Below are positions 34,684-42,579 of a stretch of 60,319 nt of DNA, piece by piece. The stretch spans positions 1-60,319 of the forward strand of contig JAEZKF010000035.1 of NCBI GenBank assembly GCA_023415575.1, given 5' to 3'. The notes beneath the pieces were generated by a model. That model ran no database searches. It saw only the letters and a list, made by a program, of their open reading frames with translations, and was not told where the DNA came from. The translations under genes and the position numbers were made by a program. Positions within the stretch are counted from its first letter, which is position 1, and each line of letters opens with the position of its first letter. This stretch comes from Bacillota bacterium (lineage in GTDB: Bacteria; Bacillota; Clostridia; Oscillospirales; Ruminococcaceae).

Positions 34684-34711
34684 CAGGGGAAAGGGGAAGG
34701 GAGCGTGCAAG

Positions 34712-35413
34712 ATGGATCTTAACACTGCGGCAAAACGCTATTTTGCCTGCAAAACAGAGGAAAATTGTGCGCTTGTGACCGAGCTTGCAGCCCCCTTGGT
34801 TTGGCATTTTGCCAGCCTGTATGGAGGCAGCTGCTGCAAGGATGACCTCTTTCAAACGGGCATGGAGGGCGTATTAAAGGCGCTGTCTACCTATCAGGAG
34901 GGGGCGGGGACATCCTTCTCCACCTGGGCGAGCGAGTGCATCATCAGCGCTATCCGCCACTATGTCCGCAAGGAGATAAGCTACCGCCGCCCGGGCTGCA
35001 TTATTGAGCTGCAGGCAAAGGTTGACCGCATCATCGAGCGCACCGTCAAGGAGCACGGCGAGATTCCCACCGCCGAGAGCATTGCAAAGGAGCTCGGGGT
35101 AACGGTTAAAAGCGTGCAGGAGGTCATGCGCGCAGGCCTTGTGAGCATAGATGAGATTGATGTGTCCAACATCAAAACCCTGCAGTACACCTCCTTCCAC
35201 CTGCCCATAGAAGACCGCATCATGCTTCATCAGGCGCTGGGCAAGCTCAGCGAGATGCAGCGCAGGGTCATAAGGGCCCTCTTCTTTGGCGGAATGACGC
35301 AGGAGCAGGTGGCAAAACGGCTTGGCATCAATCAGCGAAAGGTAAGCCGCTTAAAGCAAAGCGGCCTGCAGGTTATGGCGGATGACCTCAACACCGAAAA
35401 ACCGGTCATATAG
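34712..35413 (+). CDS. Sigma-70-family factor (group 3, SigB/F/G-like)
   Basis: A 233-aa RNA polymerase sigma factor. Region 2 is at about residues 45-95 (DDLFQTGMEGVLKALSTYQE and FSTWASECIISAIRHYVRK), region 3 around ELQAKVDRIIERTVKEHGEI, and region 4 with a helix-turn-helix at the end (MTQEQVAKRLGINQRKVSRL). Region 1.1 is absent, as in group 3. It is the last gene of the pilin operon (28 nt after the prepilin, with GGGGAAGGGAG as ribosome site), so it is probably made together with the pilins. No anti-sigma gene is adjacent. Confidence 0.9.
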   Translation: MDLNTAAKRYFACKTEENCALVTELAAPLVWHFASLYGGSCCKDDLFQTGMEGVLKALSTYQEGAGTSFSTWASECIISAIRHYVRKEISYRRPGCIIELQAKVDRIIERTVKEHGEIPTAESIAKELGVTVKSVQEVMRAGLVSIDEIDVSNIKTLQYTSFHLPIEDRIMLHQALGKLSEMQRRVIRALFFGGMTQEQVAKRLGINQRKVSRLKQSGLQVMADDLNTEKPVI

Positions 35414-35430
35414 CAAAATACGTCACAAAA

Positions 35431-35454
35431 AAACGGACGCGTACGCGTCCGTTT
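35431..35454. terminator. Bidirectional terminator between sigma factor and pilD
   Basis: A 24-bp perfect palindrome centred at 35442/35443 (AAACGGACGCGT and its complement), flanked by an A run on the left and T-rich sequence on the right. It serves both convergent transcripts. Confidence 0.85.
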
Positions 35455-35473
35455 GCTTTGAATAGGAATAGGG

Positions 35474-36238
35474 CTAAAAAAACTTAGAAAGATACCATTG
35501 TAGCATCTGGTTGCCGAATAGGATGCACACAAACATCCCGCCAGCAAGAAACGGCACGAGCGCAAGCTCCGCCCCCTTTTTTTTACGCTTTGTAAGCAGA
35601 AGGATTGCTGCATAGATGCCGCCTGCCACCACTGCCACAAGCTGAGAGAGCAAAATGAGCTTCCAGCCGAGCAAGAGTCCGCATACGGCCATAAGCTTGA
35701 TGTCGCCGCCGCCCATGCCGCCTTTTGAGGCAAGTGCAACCAGTAAAAAGGGCAGTCCCCCGACGAGAAAACCGATTCCGCGCTCAATAAGGGTGGGGCC
35801 TTTTATTAAAAACAGCCCAATGACGCCGAGAACCAGAATGGAAATGGTCATTTGCGGCGGCACAATCATGGTGTCAATGTCAATCATAGCGACTATAAGC
35901 AGCATGGACACCAGGGCACAATAAATGAGGCTGTCAAAGGAAAACCCGTATCGGGCGCAAACAGCCACCCAAGCAAGGGCGTTTGCAAGCTCCACAAGAG
36001 GATACCGGATGCTGATGCGCGCCTTGCACGCCCGGCACCGTCCGCGCAGAACAAGATAGCTCAAAACGGGAATCAGGTCGCGGGCGAGGATGGGTGCTCC
36101 GCAGGAGGTGCAGTGGGAGGAACCCGTGACGATGGACTCCTTTTTGGGGATGCGGCAGATACACACATTCAAAAAGCTGCCGAACACAAGCCCCAACACA
36201 GCCGCAAGGGCAAGAAGCAAGGGAGTATCAAGATACAT
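35474..36238 (-). CDS. pilD: Prepilin peptidase / N-methyltransferase
   Basis: Cleaves prepilin leaders and methylates the new N-terminus at the membrane. The 254-aa protein has an N-terminal FGSFLNVCICRIPK, the zinc-binding CTSC...CRAC loop, and the two catalytic aspartates: AMIDIDTMIVPP and GGGDIKLM. About eight hydrophobic segments are visible. It is encoded opposite to the pilin and pilB units but lies between them, and its substrates are evidently the two prepilins next door. Confidence 0.95.
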   Translation of the reverse strand: MYLDTPLLLALAAVLGLVFGSFLNVCICRIPKKESIVTGSSHCTSCGAPILARDLIPVLSYLVLRGRCRACKARISIRYPLVELANALAWVAVCARYGFSFDSLIYCALVSMLLIVAMIDIDTMIVPPQMTISILVLGVIGLFLIKGPTLIERGIGFLVGGLPFLLVALASKGGMGGGDIKLMAVCGLLLGWKLILLSQLVAVVAGGIYAAILLLTKRKKKGAELALVPFLAGGMFVCILFGNQMLQWYLSKFF

Positions 36239-36307
36239 CTGCGTACCATTCCTTTTGCGTTATTTTCATCGTTGTGACGAGTAGGTGGCTAAAAAAGGGG
36301 ATTTTTG

Positions 36308-36336
36308 TTGAATCTGTACTAGCTTTATTTTATAAT
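36308..36336 (+). promoter_or_regulatory. Promoter of pilB-pilT
   Basis: TTGAAT (36308-36313), 17-nt spacer, TATAAT (36331-36336): a good vegetative promoter in the divergent gap. The leader to pilB is about 50 nt. Confidence 0.7.
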
Positions 36337-36391
36337 AGAAGTGATTATTTGGCAAACGGTAAAATATTAGGGAAAAGGGGAACGACTGATC

Positions 36392-38089
36392 ATGCAGCAG
36401 ACGGGAAAGCGTAAGAATCTACCCATCGGGCAGGTGTTGCTTGAGGGCGGCTACATTACAAACGAACAGCTCACAAATGCGCTTGCTGAGCAAAAGAACA
36501 ATCCCGGAAAGCGGTTAGGCGACCTGCTGGTCGAGATGGGCTATGTGTCCGAGCGCGACCTGATGTACTGCCTTGCGCAGCGTCTGCGTGTAGAGTTTGT
36601 AGACCTTGATAACATCTCCATATCGCCGGATGCCGTGCATGTGATTCAGGAAAGCACGGCTAAGAAGTACACCCTTATCCCCATAGTGCGGTCAAACGGC
36701 ATGCTGACCGTTGCCATGAGCGACCCTATGAACTACTATGCCGTGGAGGATGTGCGGTTTGAATCGCGCTGCGAAATCAGGACGGTACTTGCCACCCCCA
36801 CGCAGATTAAACAGAAGATAGAGCAGTTCTTTTCTCAGCAGCATGCGCATGAGGCGGCAAGCGACGTAGATGAGGAGTTCTTTACCCCCAGCGAGATTGC
36901 CGCGTTGCAGAGCGAGATGGACGAGCGCATCGACAGCGCGCCGATTGTCCGCCTGATTAACTCTATTGTGTCCAACGCCATCCAGCTTAACGCAAGCGAC
37001 GTGCACATCGAAGCAACCCGTACATCAACCAAGATACGCCTGCGCATCGACGGCGTGCTGGTTGACCAGATGAAACTCAACGTCGCAGCCCACAACACGC
37101 TTATTACCCGCCTAAAGATTATGGGCGGCCTGAATATTGCCGAACGGCGCATCCCGCAGGACGGCCGTTTTGAGATGAATGTCGACGGCAAAACGGTGGA
37201 TATCCGTCTTTCCATCCTGCCCACCGTAACGGGGGAGAAGGCGGTTATCCGTGTACTGGGTACACAAAACACCTCCACCATGACCATACGCGAGCTCGGC
37301 TTTTCCCAGCAAAACCTCACCCTGTTTGACCGCATCATCAAAAGCCCGCACGGCATTATCCTTGTAACAGGCCCGACGGGAAGCGGTAAATCCACCACCC
37401 TGTACGCCGTGCTCAGACAGCTTAATACCAGCGATGTAAACATTATTACGGTAGAAGATCCGGTAGAGTACCGCATGGAGGGCGTTAATCAGGTGCAGGT
37501 TAACCCCAAGGCGGGCCTTACCTTTGCAAGCGGCCTGCGCTCTATTTTGCGTCAGGACCCCGATATTATCATGATTGGTGAGATTCGCGACGGTGAGACC
37601 GCGCAGATTGCCATCCGCGCCGCCATCACCGGACACCTGGTGCTTTCCACTCTGCACACCAACGATGCGGTTTCCGCCATCACCCGTCTTGTGGATATGG
37701 GTGTGCCGGAGTATCTGGTTTCCAGCTCGGTGGTGGGTATCGTTGCCCAGCGCCTTGTTAAAAAGCTGTGCCCCAACTGCAAGCAGGAATATCAATCCTC
37801 GGTTGAGGAGAATGCCATGCTGGGGCTCAGTGAGAGCGTGACCCTGTATAAGGGCAAGGGCTGCCCCTACTGCAATGGTACAGGCTATAAGGGCAGAACC
37901 GCTATCCACGAGGTAGTGGTCGTGGATAAAACGATACGCGCCATGATAACCAAAAAGACGAGCGAGGATGAAATCCGCGAGTATGCATCCCAGCACGGCA
38001 CGACGTTCCTGCAGCAGAACCTCAAAAACCTTGTGCTGACGGGTGTTACTACCACAGAGGAACTGATTAAGGTAACCTATAGTGTATAA
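36392..38089 (+). CDS. pilB: Type IV pilus extension ATPase PilB
   Basis: The hexameric motor that drives pilus extension. The 565-aa protein has an N-terminal MshEN-type domain (about 10-145; RLGDLLVEMGYVSERDLMYC), then the secretion ATPase core with Walker A GPTGSGKSTT, Asp box ITVEDPVEYR, Walker B-like DPDIIMIGEIRD and His box STLHTNDA. A zinc loop CPNC...CPYC lies near residue 455-495. MshEN domains can bind cyclic di-GMP, so extension may be tuned by it. ATG 36392 follows AAAAGGGGAA. Confidence 0.95.
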   Translation: MQQTGKRKNLPIGQVLLEGGYITNEQLTNALAEQKNNPGKRLGDLLVEMGYVSERDLMYCLAQRLRVEFVDLDNISISPDAVHVIQESTAKKYTLIPIVRSNGMLTVAMSDPMNYYAVEDVRFESRCEIRTVLATPTQIKQKIEQFFSQQHAHEAASDVDEEFFTPSEIAALQSEMDERIDSAPIVRLINSIVSNAIQLNASDVHIEATRTSTKIRLRIDGVLVDQMKLNVAAHNTLITRLKIMGGLNIAERRIPQDGRFEMNVDGKTVDIRLSILPTVTGEKAVIRVLGTQNTSTMTIRELGFSQQNLTLFDRIIKSPHGIILVTGPTGSGKSTTLYAVLRQLNTSDVNIITVEDPVEYRMEGVNQVQVNPKAGLTFASGLRSILRQDPDIIMIGEIRDGETAQIAIRAAITGHLVLSTLHTNDAVSAITRLVDMGVPEYLVSSSVVGIVAQRLVKKLCPNCKQEYQSSVEENAMLGLSESVTLYKGKGCPYCNGTGYKGRTAIHEVVVVDKTIRAMITKKTSEDEIREYASQHGTTFLQQNLKNLVLTGVTTTEELIKVTYSV

Positions 38090-38177
38090 CCCTTTCAATG
38101 TAGCTTGTATTTGATTTGACAGGATTTTATTATCAAAACCAGAGAATCATCATAACAGCGGGAAGGCGTGAACGAAA

Positions 38178-39242
38178 ATGGACATTCAGGAACTTCTTAC
38201 GAGGGCACGGGAGGAAAAGGCAAGCGACCTGCATGTGACAGTTGGCAAGCCCCCCATCGTGCGCGTAAACGGCGACCTAAAGGAGCTTGAGGGCGGCTAT
38301 CCAGTGCTGACACCAGAGGACACCGAGCGCCTTGTTGTCTCCATGCTCAGCGAAGAACGCCTAAACACCATGAAAAAGAAGGGTGAGGTGGACTTCTCGT
38401 TTGTCATGCCGGGCGGACGCTTTCGCGTAAACGCCTACCGCCAGCGCGGCAGCTACGCCGCCGCCATCCGCCTTTTGGTACAGGAGATTCCGACACTTGA
38501 GCAGCTTAATATGCCCGAGTGCCTTAAAACACTTGCCATGAAGCAGCGCGGTCTGGTGCTGCTGACCGGCCCTACGGGCAGCGGTAAATCTACCACCCTT
38601 GCTGCGATGGTCAACTATATTAACCATCATCGGCGGGCGCATGTTATCACCATCGAAGACCCCATCGAGTACCTGCACCGCCACAATATGTCTATTATCA
38701 ACCAGCGCGAAATCGGCGAGGACACAAGCTCCTTTGCGTCCGCCCTGCGCGCCTCCCTGCGCGAGGACCCCGATGTAATCCTGGTGGGTGAGATGCGCGA
38801 TGTCGAGACGGTCAGTGCAGCGGTAACGGCTGCGGAAACGGGCCACCTTGTGCTTTCCACCCTTCATACAAACGGTGCCGCTAACACGGTAGACCGCATC
38901 ATCGACGTATTCCCCCCGCATCAGCAGCAGCAAATCCGCATTCAGGTTTCCAGCATCCTTGAGGGTGTTATTACCCAGCAGCTTGTTCCCGTTGCGGACG
39001 GCAAGGGGCGCGTGGCTGCACTTGAGATTATGCTTGCCACCGATGCGATTGCAAACCTCATTCGCGAGGGCAAGACCCATCAGATTAACTCCTGTATCCA
39101 GACCGGTGTCACCATGGGCATGCAGCCGATGGACTACCACTTAGCTAAGCTCGTAAAGTCTGGCATCATCACCAAGGAGATGGCCTACATCCGCACCATG
39201 GAACCCGATAACCTCAAGCGCTATCTCGCAGCAGGGATGTAG
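38178..39242 (+). CDS. pilT: Type IV pilus retraction ATPase PilT
   Basis: The antagonist motor that depolymerises pili and powers twitching. The 354-aa product has SDLHVTVGKPPIVRVNGDL, Walker A GPTGSGKSTT, EDPIEYLH, GEMRDVETV, the His box STLHTNGA, and the PilT signature AIRxxREG-like region replaced by IREGKTHQI near the C-terminus. No MshEN domain, as expected. It lies 88 nt after pilB, with no separate promoter that I can support. Confidence 0.95.
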   Translation: MDIQELLTRAREEKASDLHVTVGKPPIVRVNGDLKELEGGYPVLTPEDTERLVVSMLSEERLNTMKKKGEVDFSFVMPGGRFRVNAYRQRGSYAAAIRLLVQEIPTLEQLNMPECLKTLAMKQRGLVLLTGPTGSGKSTTLAAMVNYINHHRRAHVITIEDPIEYLHRHNMSIINQREIGEDTSSFASALRASLREDPDVILVGEMRDVETVSAAVTAAETGHLVLSTLHTNGAANTVDRIIDVFPPHQQQQIRIQVSSILEGVITQQLVPVADGKGRVAALEIMLATDAIANLIREGKTHQINSCIQTGVTMGMQPMDYHLAKLVKSGIITKEMAYIRTMEPDNLKRYLAAGM

Positions 39243-39257
39243 CAGGAGGGCCGCCTT

Positions 39258-39848
39258 GTGTTGATACGAAAAAGAGCCTCCGACACGGCGATTGTCGTTT
39301 TACATGAGATTTACGGCATCAACCGTCATATCCATGACATCTGCAACCGGTACGGTCAGGATGGCTATGATGTCTATTGTCCGAACCTAATCGGCAGAGA
39401 GCCGTTTGACTATGCCGAGCAAGAACAAGCCTACCGGCATTTCTATGATTGCGGCGGCTTTGCGCATAAGGAGCGCATCAAGCGGGTTTTAAAGCGTATT
39501 CGCCCCTATTACACAAGGATTATCCTGCTGGGGTTTAGCGTCGGCGCAACCCTTGCTTGGCTGTGCAGCGAGCTTAATTTATGTGATAAGGTCATCTGCT
39601 GCTACGGCTCACGCATCCGCGATTATCTGACGGTGACGCCCATAATCCCTGTCTTGCTTCTCTTTGCACAGGAGGATTCCTTTAACGTGCAGGCCGTTGC
39701 GGATACCCTAAGGGGAGAGCATATCACCACCCGCCTGTACGAAGCAGGCCACGGCTTTCTTGACCCTTACTGTGAAAGCTACCACCAAGCCTCTGCCGAA
39801 TTAGCATGGCAAACCATCAACCGGTTTATCGAAGATAGTTCGCAATAA
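39258..39848 (+). CDS. Dienelactone hydrolase-like alpha/beta hydrolase
   Basis: A 196-aa alpha/beta hydrolase-fold protein. It has the HEIYG loop of the dienelactone hydrolase family, a nucleophile elbow GFSVGA (Ser rather than Cys), an acidic residue in FAQEDSF and a late EAGHGF that supplies His. The substrate is unknown; esterase-type activity is the family guess. The start is GTG 39258, 8-11 nt after AGGAGGG. It is only 15 nt after pilT and probably co-transcribed. Confidence 0.75.
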   Translation: MLIRKRASDTAIVVLHEIYGINRHIHDICNRYGQDGYDVYCPNLIGREPFDYAEQEQAYRHFYDCGGFAHKERIKRVLKRIRPYYTRIILLGFSVGATLAWLCSELNLCDKVICCYGSRIRDYLTVTPIIPVLLLFAQEDSFNVQAVADTLRGEHITTRLYEAGHGFLDPYCESYHQASAELAWQTINRFIEDSSQ

Positions 39849-39855
39849 ACATAAA

Positions 39856-39897
39856 AAAGCAGAGAGGGCATTTGTCTGCCCTCTCTGCTTTCATTTT
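39856..39897. terminator. Bidirectional intrinsic terminator
   Basis: AAAGCAGAGAGGGC (39856-39869) pairs perfectly with GCCCTCTCTGCTTT (39878-39891); T-rich sequence follows on the plus strand and an A run (T run on the minus strand) precedes it. It ends the pilT-hydrolase unit and the AraC pseudogene facing it. Confidence 0.85.
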
Positions 39898-39901
39898 ATC
39901 A

Positions 39902-40536
39902 TTACTTCGGCTGTACGCGGGTCCAGACCTCCATATAGGACTTACCGGTCTTGCTCCAGTAGTAGACCTCCATGTCGTAGCCGTGCAGCTCTGTGTAGCT
40001 TGCGGTGGGGAACCATTCGCTGTAGATGCGCTTATAAAGGTTCTGGCAGGCTGCCGTCACACTGCCGTCGCCGTCATTATACGGCTCGGAGCGAAAGACT
40101 GCCCATGTGGATGCGGGAACGGTAACCTCAGTGTAGCCGGTGTACGGTAATCCATTCTGGTCACTCCTTGAACTGTGATTTGTAAAGAGAGGCGTGGGTA
40201 AGCTTTTAGCTGGGTTCCCTGCCCGCGTGCGGCAGTCGGCGAAACGCCGTGAATCGACAAGAACGCGCGCGCAAACGCCTCGGGCGATTCGTAGCCGTAC
40301 TTTAACGCGACATCGATGACCTTGCTGTCAGTGTTCTGCAGCTCAAAGGCGGCAAGCGTCATGCGCCGGCGCCTGATGTACTCGCTCAGCGGTACGCCCA
40401 CAAGAAACGAAAAGTGCTTTTGAAACTGGTACTGCGAGCAGCAGGCAATTTGAGCAAGTGTCTCGTAGTCGGTCTTCTCGGTCAGGTGATCCTCGATGTA
40501 GTCAAGTGCACGATCCAAACGCCTGATGATGTCCAT
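39902..40536 (-). pseudogene. AraC-family regulator with GyrI-like domain, internally deleted
   Basis: From ATG 40536 (AAAGGAGG upstream) the minus strand encodes an intact AraC DNA-binding domain: LAQIACCSQYQFQKHFSFLV, VIDVALKYGYESPEAFARAF. It reaches the linker ITVQGVTRMDYRT, which normally opens a 150-aa GyrI-like effector domain. Then the frame becomes nonsense until 40057. In another frame, the last 75 residues of such a domain are present (GYTEVTVPASTWAVF, RIYSEWFPTASYTELHGYDM, stop at 39902). About 70-90 residues between them are missing, so the gene suffered a deletion that also shifted frame near 40155. Confidence 0.75.
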
Positions 40537-40654
40537 AGTAGCCCCTCCTTTGCCTTGATTATAAACCGGCAAAGCCTTTTGTGTCCTAGCAGTTGGTGTA
40601 CGATTTTGCAAGCATCATCTTCCATTATATTATTAAATTAACAATGACACAAAT

Positions 40655-40694
40655 AAAAAAAGACCGAGGTGTGCGACCTGCACACCCCGGTCTA
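40655..40694 (-). terminator. Intrinsic terminator after the CotF pair
   Basis: AGACCGaGGTGTGC (40662-40675) and GCACACCcCGGTCT (40681-40694) form a strong stem; on the minus strand it is followed by a T run (AAAAAAA at 40656-40662 on the plus strand). Confidence 0.85.
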
Positions 40695-40724
40695 TACTAT
40701 CCTAACATAGCAGCGATAAAACCT

Positions 40725-40973
40725 CTATCCCTGGAGCTGGGATTTGATTTCCTGTACCTCTTGGTCAGGTGCCATGGTTGCCGGCTGATAAAAGCCCTTT
40801 TGCTGGGCAAGCTTATAAAGCTCGTACTGAGAGGCTTCACAGTTGTTTCTTATCTGCTGAATGGTTGAACGCAAATTTGGGTTTGAACATTCGGAGATGG
40901 CATTGGAATAGAAGGTCAGGCTGCTTTTTACCGAACTAAGCGCGTCGTTTGCCATATACTTATCTTGAAGCAT
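40725..40973 (-). CDS. Spore coat protein, CotF family
   Basis: An 82-aa helical protein: MLQDKYMANDALSSVKSSL, then LRSTIQQIRNNCEASQYELY and a C-terminal QKGFYQPATM. This is the compact CotF/ferritin-like helical layout of clostridial coat proteins (the LQDKYMANDAL... and QKGFYQP motifs are characteristic). AAGGAGG precedes the ATG. Paired with the next gene. Confidence 0.8.
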   Translation of the reverse strand: MLQDKYMANDALSSVKSSLTFYSNAISECSNPNLRSTIQQIRNNCEASQYELYKLAQQKGFYQPATMAPDQEVQEIKSQLQG

Positions 40974-40993
40974 GAGCGGTTACCCTCCTTATT

Positions 40994-41179
40994 TTAGGTT
41001 AAGAATGACATGAGCTTCTGCTTGGTCTGCTGGGCGTCCTGAGCGGATTTCTCAAAGTACTGTTTGAGCTGCGGGTCCTGACACTGCTGGGCATAGGTCT
41101 GCATCTTTTGAAATGCGGTGTCGTGGGCGCCTATCATGTGTCTGAGGTTTTGCAGCTCCATATGGTTTAGCTGTGACAT
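40994..41179 (-). CDS. Small CotF-like helical protein
   Basis: A 61-aa protein (MSQLNHMELQNLRHMIGAHD, then LKQYFEKSAQDAQQTKQKLM), all helix with many Gln. It resembles the N-terminal half of CotF proteins and lies 20 nt upstream of the longer CotF gene, so the two likely form one sporulation-time unit. GGGAG precedes the ATG. I could not assign a sporulation sigma site with confidence. Confidence 0.7.
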   Translation of the reverse strand: MSQLNHMELQNLRHMIGAHDTAFQKMQTYAQQCQDPQLKQYFEKSAQDAQQTKQKLMSFLT

Positions 41180-41240
41180 CTAAAAAACACTCCCTTCGCA
41201 AATTTCGCATAATGAAAACTTATCTCTTAAATAATCGCTC

Positions 41241-41286
41241 AAAAAAACCTCCGGCAAAAGCCCGCAGACAAAAAGGGCCTTTGCCC
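41241..41286 (-). terminator. Minus-strand terminator-like hairpin upstream of the CotF pair
   Basis: GGCAAAaGCCC (41253-41263) pairs with GGGCcTTTGCC (41275-41285) with one mismatch. On the minus strand a T7 run follows after five bases. No gene lies directly upstream except the trpS unit, already closed by its own terminator at about 41456-41502. Confidence 0.45.
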
Positions 41287-41455
41287 GATTTTAGAGGATA
41301 TTACGAGATAAGTAAAACGGGGGTTTGAAGGTGAGATGTAGTGGTGCGTCACAAACCCCTTTGATAGTATTCGAAATGGAGGTGTGTTTATTCTTTGTAA
41401 AACGACTTCCCTTGCGCTAAAGCTGACCATTTGAGCATTTATCTGGCTTTTTTGA
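41287..41455. other. Gap between two minus-strand terminators
   Basis: No supported gene. GGGGTTTG (41320-41327) and CAAACCCC (41352-41359) form a long-range stem. A small RNA bounded by the hairpin at 41241-41286 is possible, but I see no convincing promoter. Confidence 0.3.
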
Positions 41456-41502
41456 CAACAAAAAATCTTTGCAAAGGCTATTACGTCCCCTGCAAAGATT
41501 TT
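41456..41502 (-). terminator. Intrinsic terminator after trpS
   Basis: AAAATCTTTGCA (41462-41473) and TGCAAAGATTTT (41491-41502) form a 12-bp stem; the minus strand continues with TTTTTTG. T-rich sequence on the plus side makes it potentially bidirectional. Confidence 0.8.
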
Positions 41503-41525
41503 CTTATTTTTGTGTTAAATTTTAC

Positions 41526-42554
41526 TTAAAACGGATTTTTCACAAAGCCCACCTTGTGGTAAACCTTATCAAGGGTGCGCTGGGCGAAATGGGCTGCCTT
41601 TTGCGCGCCTTCGGTGTAGCATTGCTCAAGATACGCCTTGTCCTTCATGAGGCGGGCGTGTTCTTCCCGAACGGGGCGCAGGTGATCGGCAACCGCCTCG
41701 CCGACAGCAAGCTTAAAGTCGCCGTAGCCCTTGCCTTCAAACTCGCGCTCAATCTCCTCGAAGGTCTTGCCGGTGATAATCGAGTAGATGGTCATGAGGT
41801 TGTTAATGCCGTCCTTGCCCTCGGCGTAGTGCACGCGGGTGTCGCTGTCGGTTACAGCGCTCTTGAACTTCTTGATAATTACCTCGGGGGCATCCAGAAT
41901 GGAGATATAGGCCTTGGGGTTGTCGTCCGACTTGCTCATCTTCTTGGTCGGCTCCTGCAGGCTCATGACCTTGGCCCCCATCTTGGGAATGTACCCGTCG
42001 GGGATTGCAAAGGTATTGCCGTAGCGGCCGTTAAACCGGATGGCGATGTCGCGCGCAAGCTCCAGATGCTGCTTTTGGTCAACGCCTACCGGCACAAGGT
42101 CGGCCTGATAGAGCAGGATATCCGCCGCCATGAGTACCGGATAGGTAAACAAGCCTACGTTAACATCGTCTGCGTGCTTCTGGCTCTTATCCTTAAACTG
42201 TGTCATGCGCGAAAGCTCGCCGAACTGGGCATTGCAGCCGAGCACCCACGAAAGCTGGGCATGGGCCGGCACATGACTTTGAATAAACACTAAGCTCTTT
42301 TGTGGGTCAAGTCCGCACGCAAGCAGCAAAGCATAGGATGACAGGGTCTGCTGGCGCATCTGGGCGGGGTCCTGGCGCACCGTAATGGCGTGCATATTAA
42401 CCACCGAGTAGATGCAGTTGTAGTCCTCCTGCAGCTTGACCCAGTTGCGGACTGCCCCGATGTAGTTGCCGAGCGTAAACACGCCGGTGGGCTGTATACC
42501 GCTGAATATAATCTTCTTTTTCTCCGGGGTTTGAGGGGTAAGATTTTCTTGCAT
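41526..42554 (-). CDS. trpS: Tryptophanyl-tRNA synthetase
   Basis: Charges tRNA-Trp. The 342-aa class I enzyme has FSGIQPTGVFTLGNYIGAVR (containing the TIGN/HIGH-equivalent TLGN) and KMSKSDDN, the KMSKS loop. The first ten residues (MQENLTPQTP) are a short extension. The gene follows the aminotransferase by 25 nt on the minus strand, and the two may share a transcript. Confidence 0.96.
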   Translation of the reverse strand: MQENLTPQTPEKKKIIFSGIQPTGVFTLGNYIGAVRNWVKLQEDYNCIYSVVNMHAITVRQDPAQMRQQTLSSYALLLACGLDPQKSLVFIQSHVPAHAQLSWVLGCNAQFGELSRMTQFKDKSQKHADDVNVGLFTYPVLMAADILLYQADLVPVGVDQKQHLELARDIAIRFNGRYGNTFAIPDGYIPKMGAKVMSLQEPTKKMSKSDDNPKAYISILDAPEVIIKKFKSAVTDSDTRVHYAEGKDGINNLMTIYSIITGKTFEEIEREFEGKGYGDFKLAVGEAVADHLRPVREEHARLMKDKAYLEQCYTEGAQKAAHFAQRTLDKVYHKVGFVKNPF

Positions 42555-42579
42555 GACGTTTTCCGCGCCTTTCTATACT

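Noticed and set aside
41239..41430. Minus-strand ORF of 63 codons
   Set aside because: No ribosome site, and it ends inside a terminator-like hairpin; composition is not protein-like.
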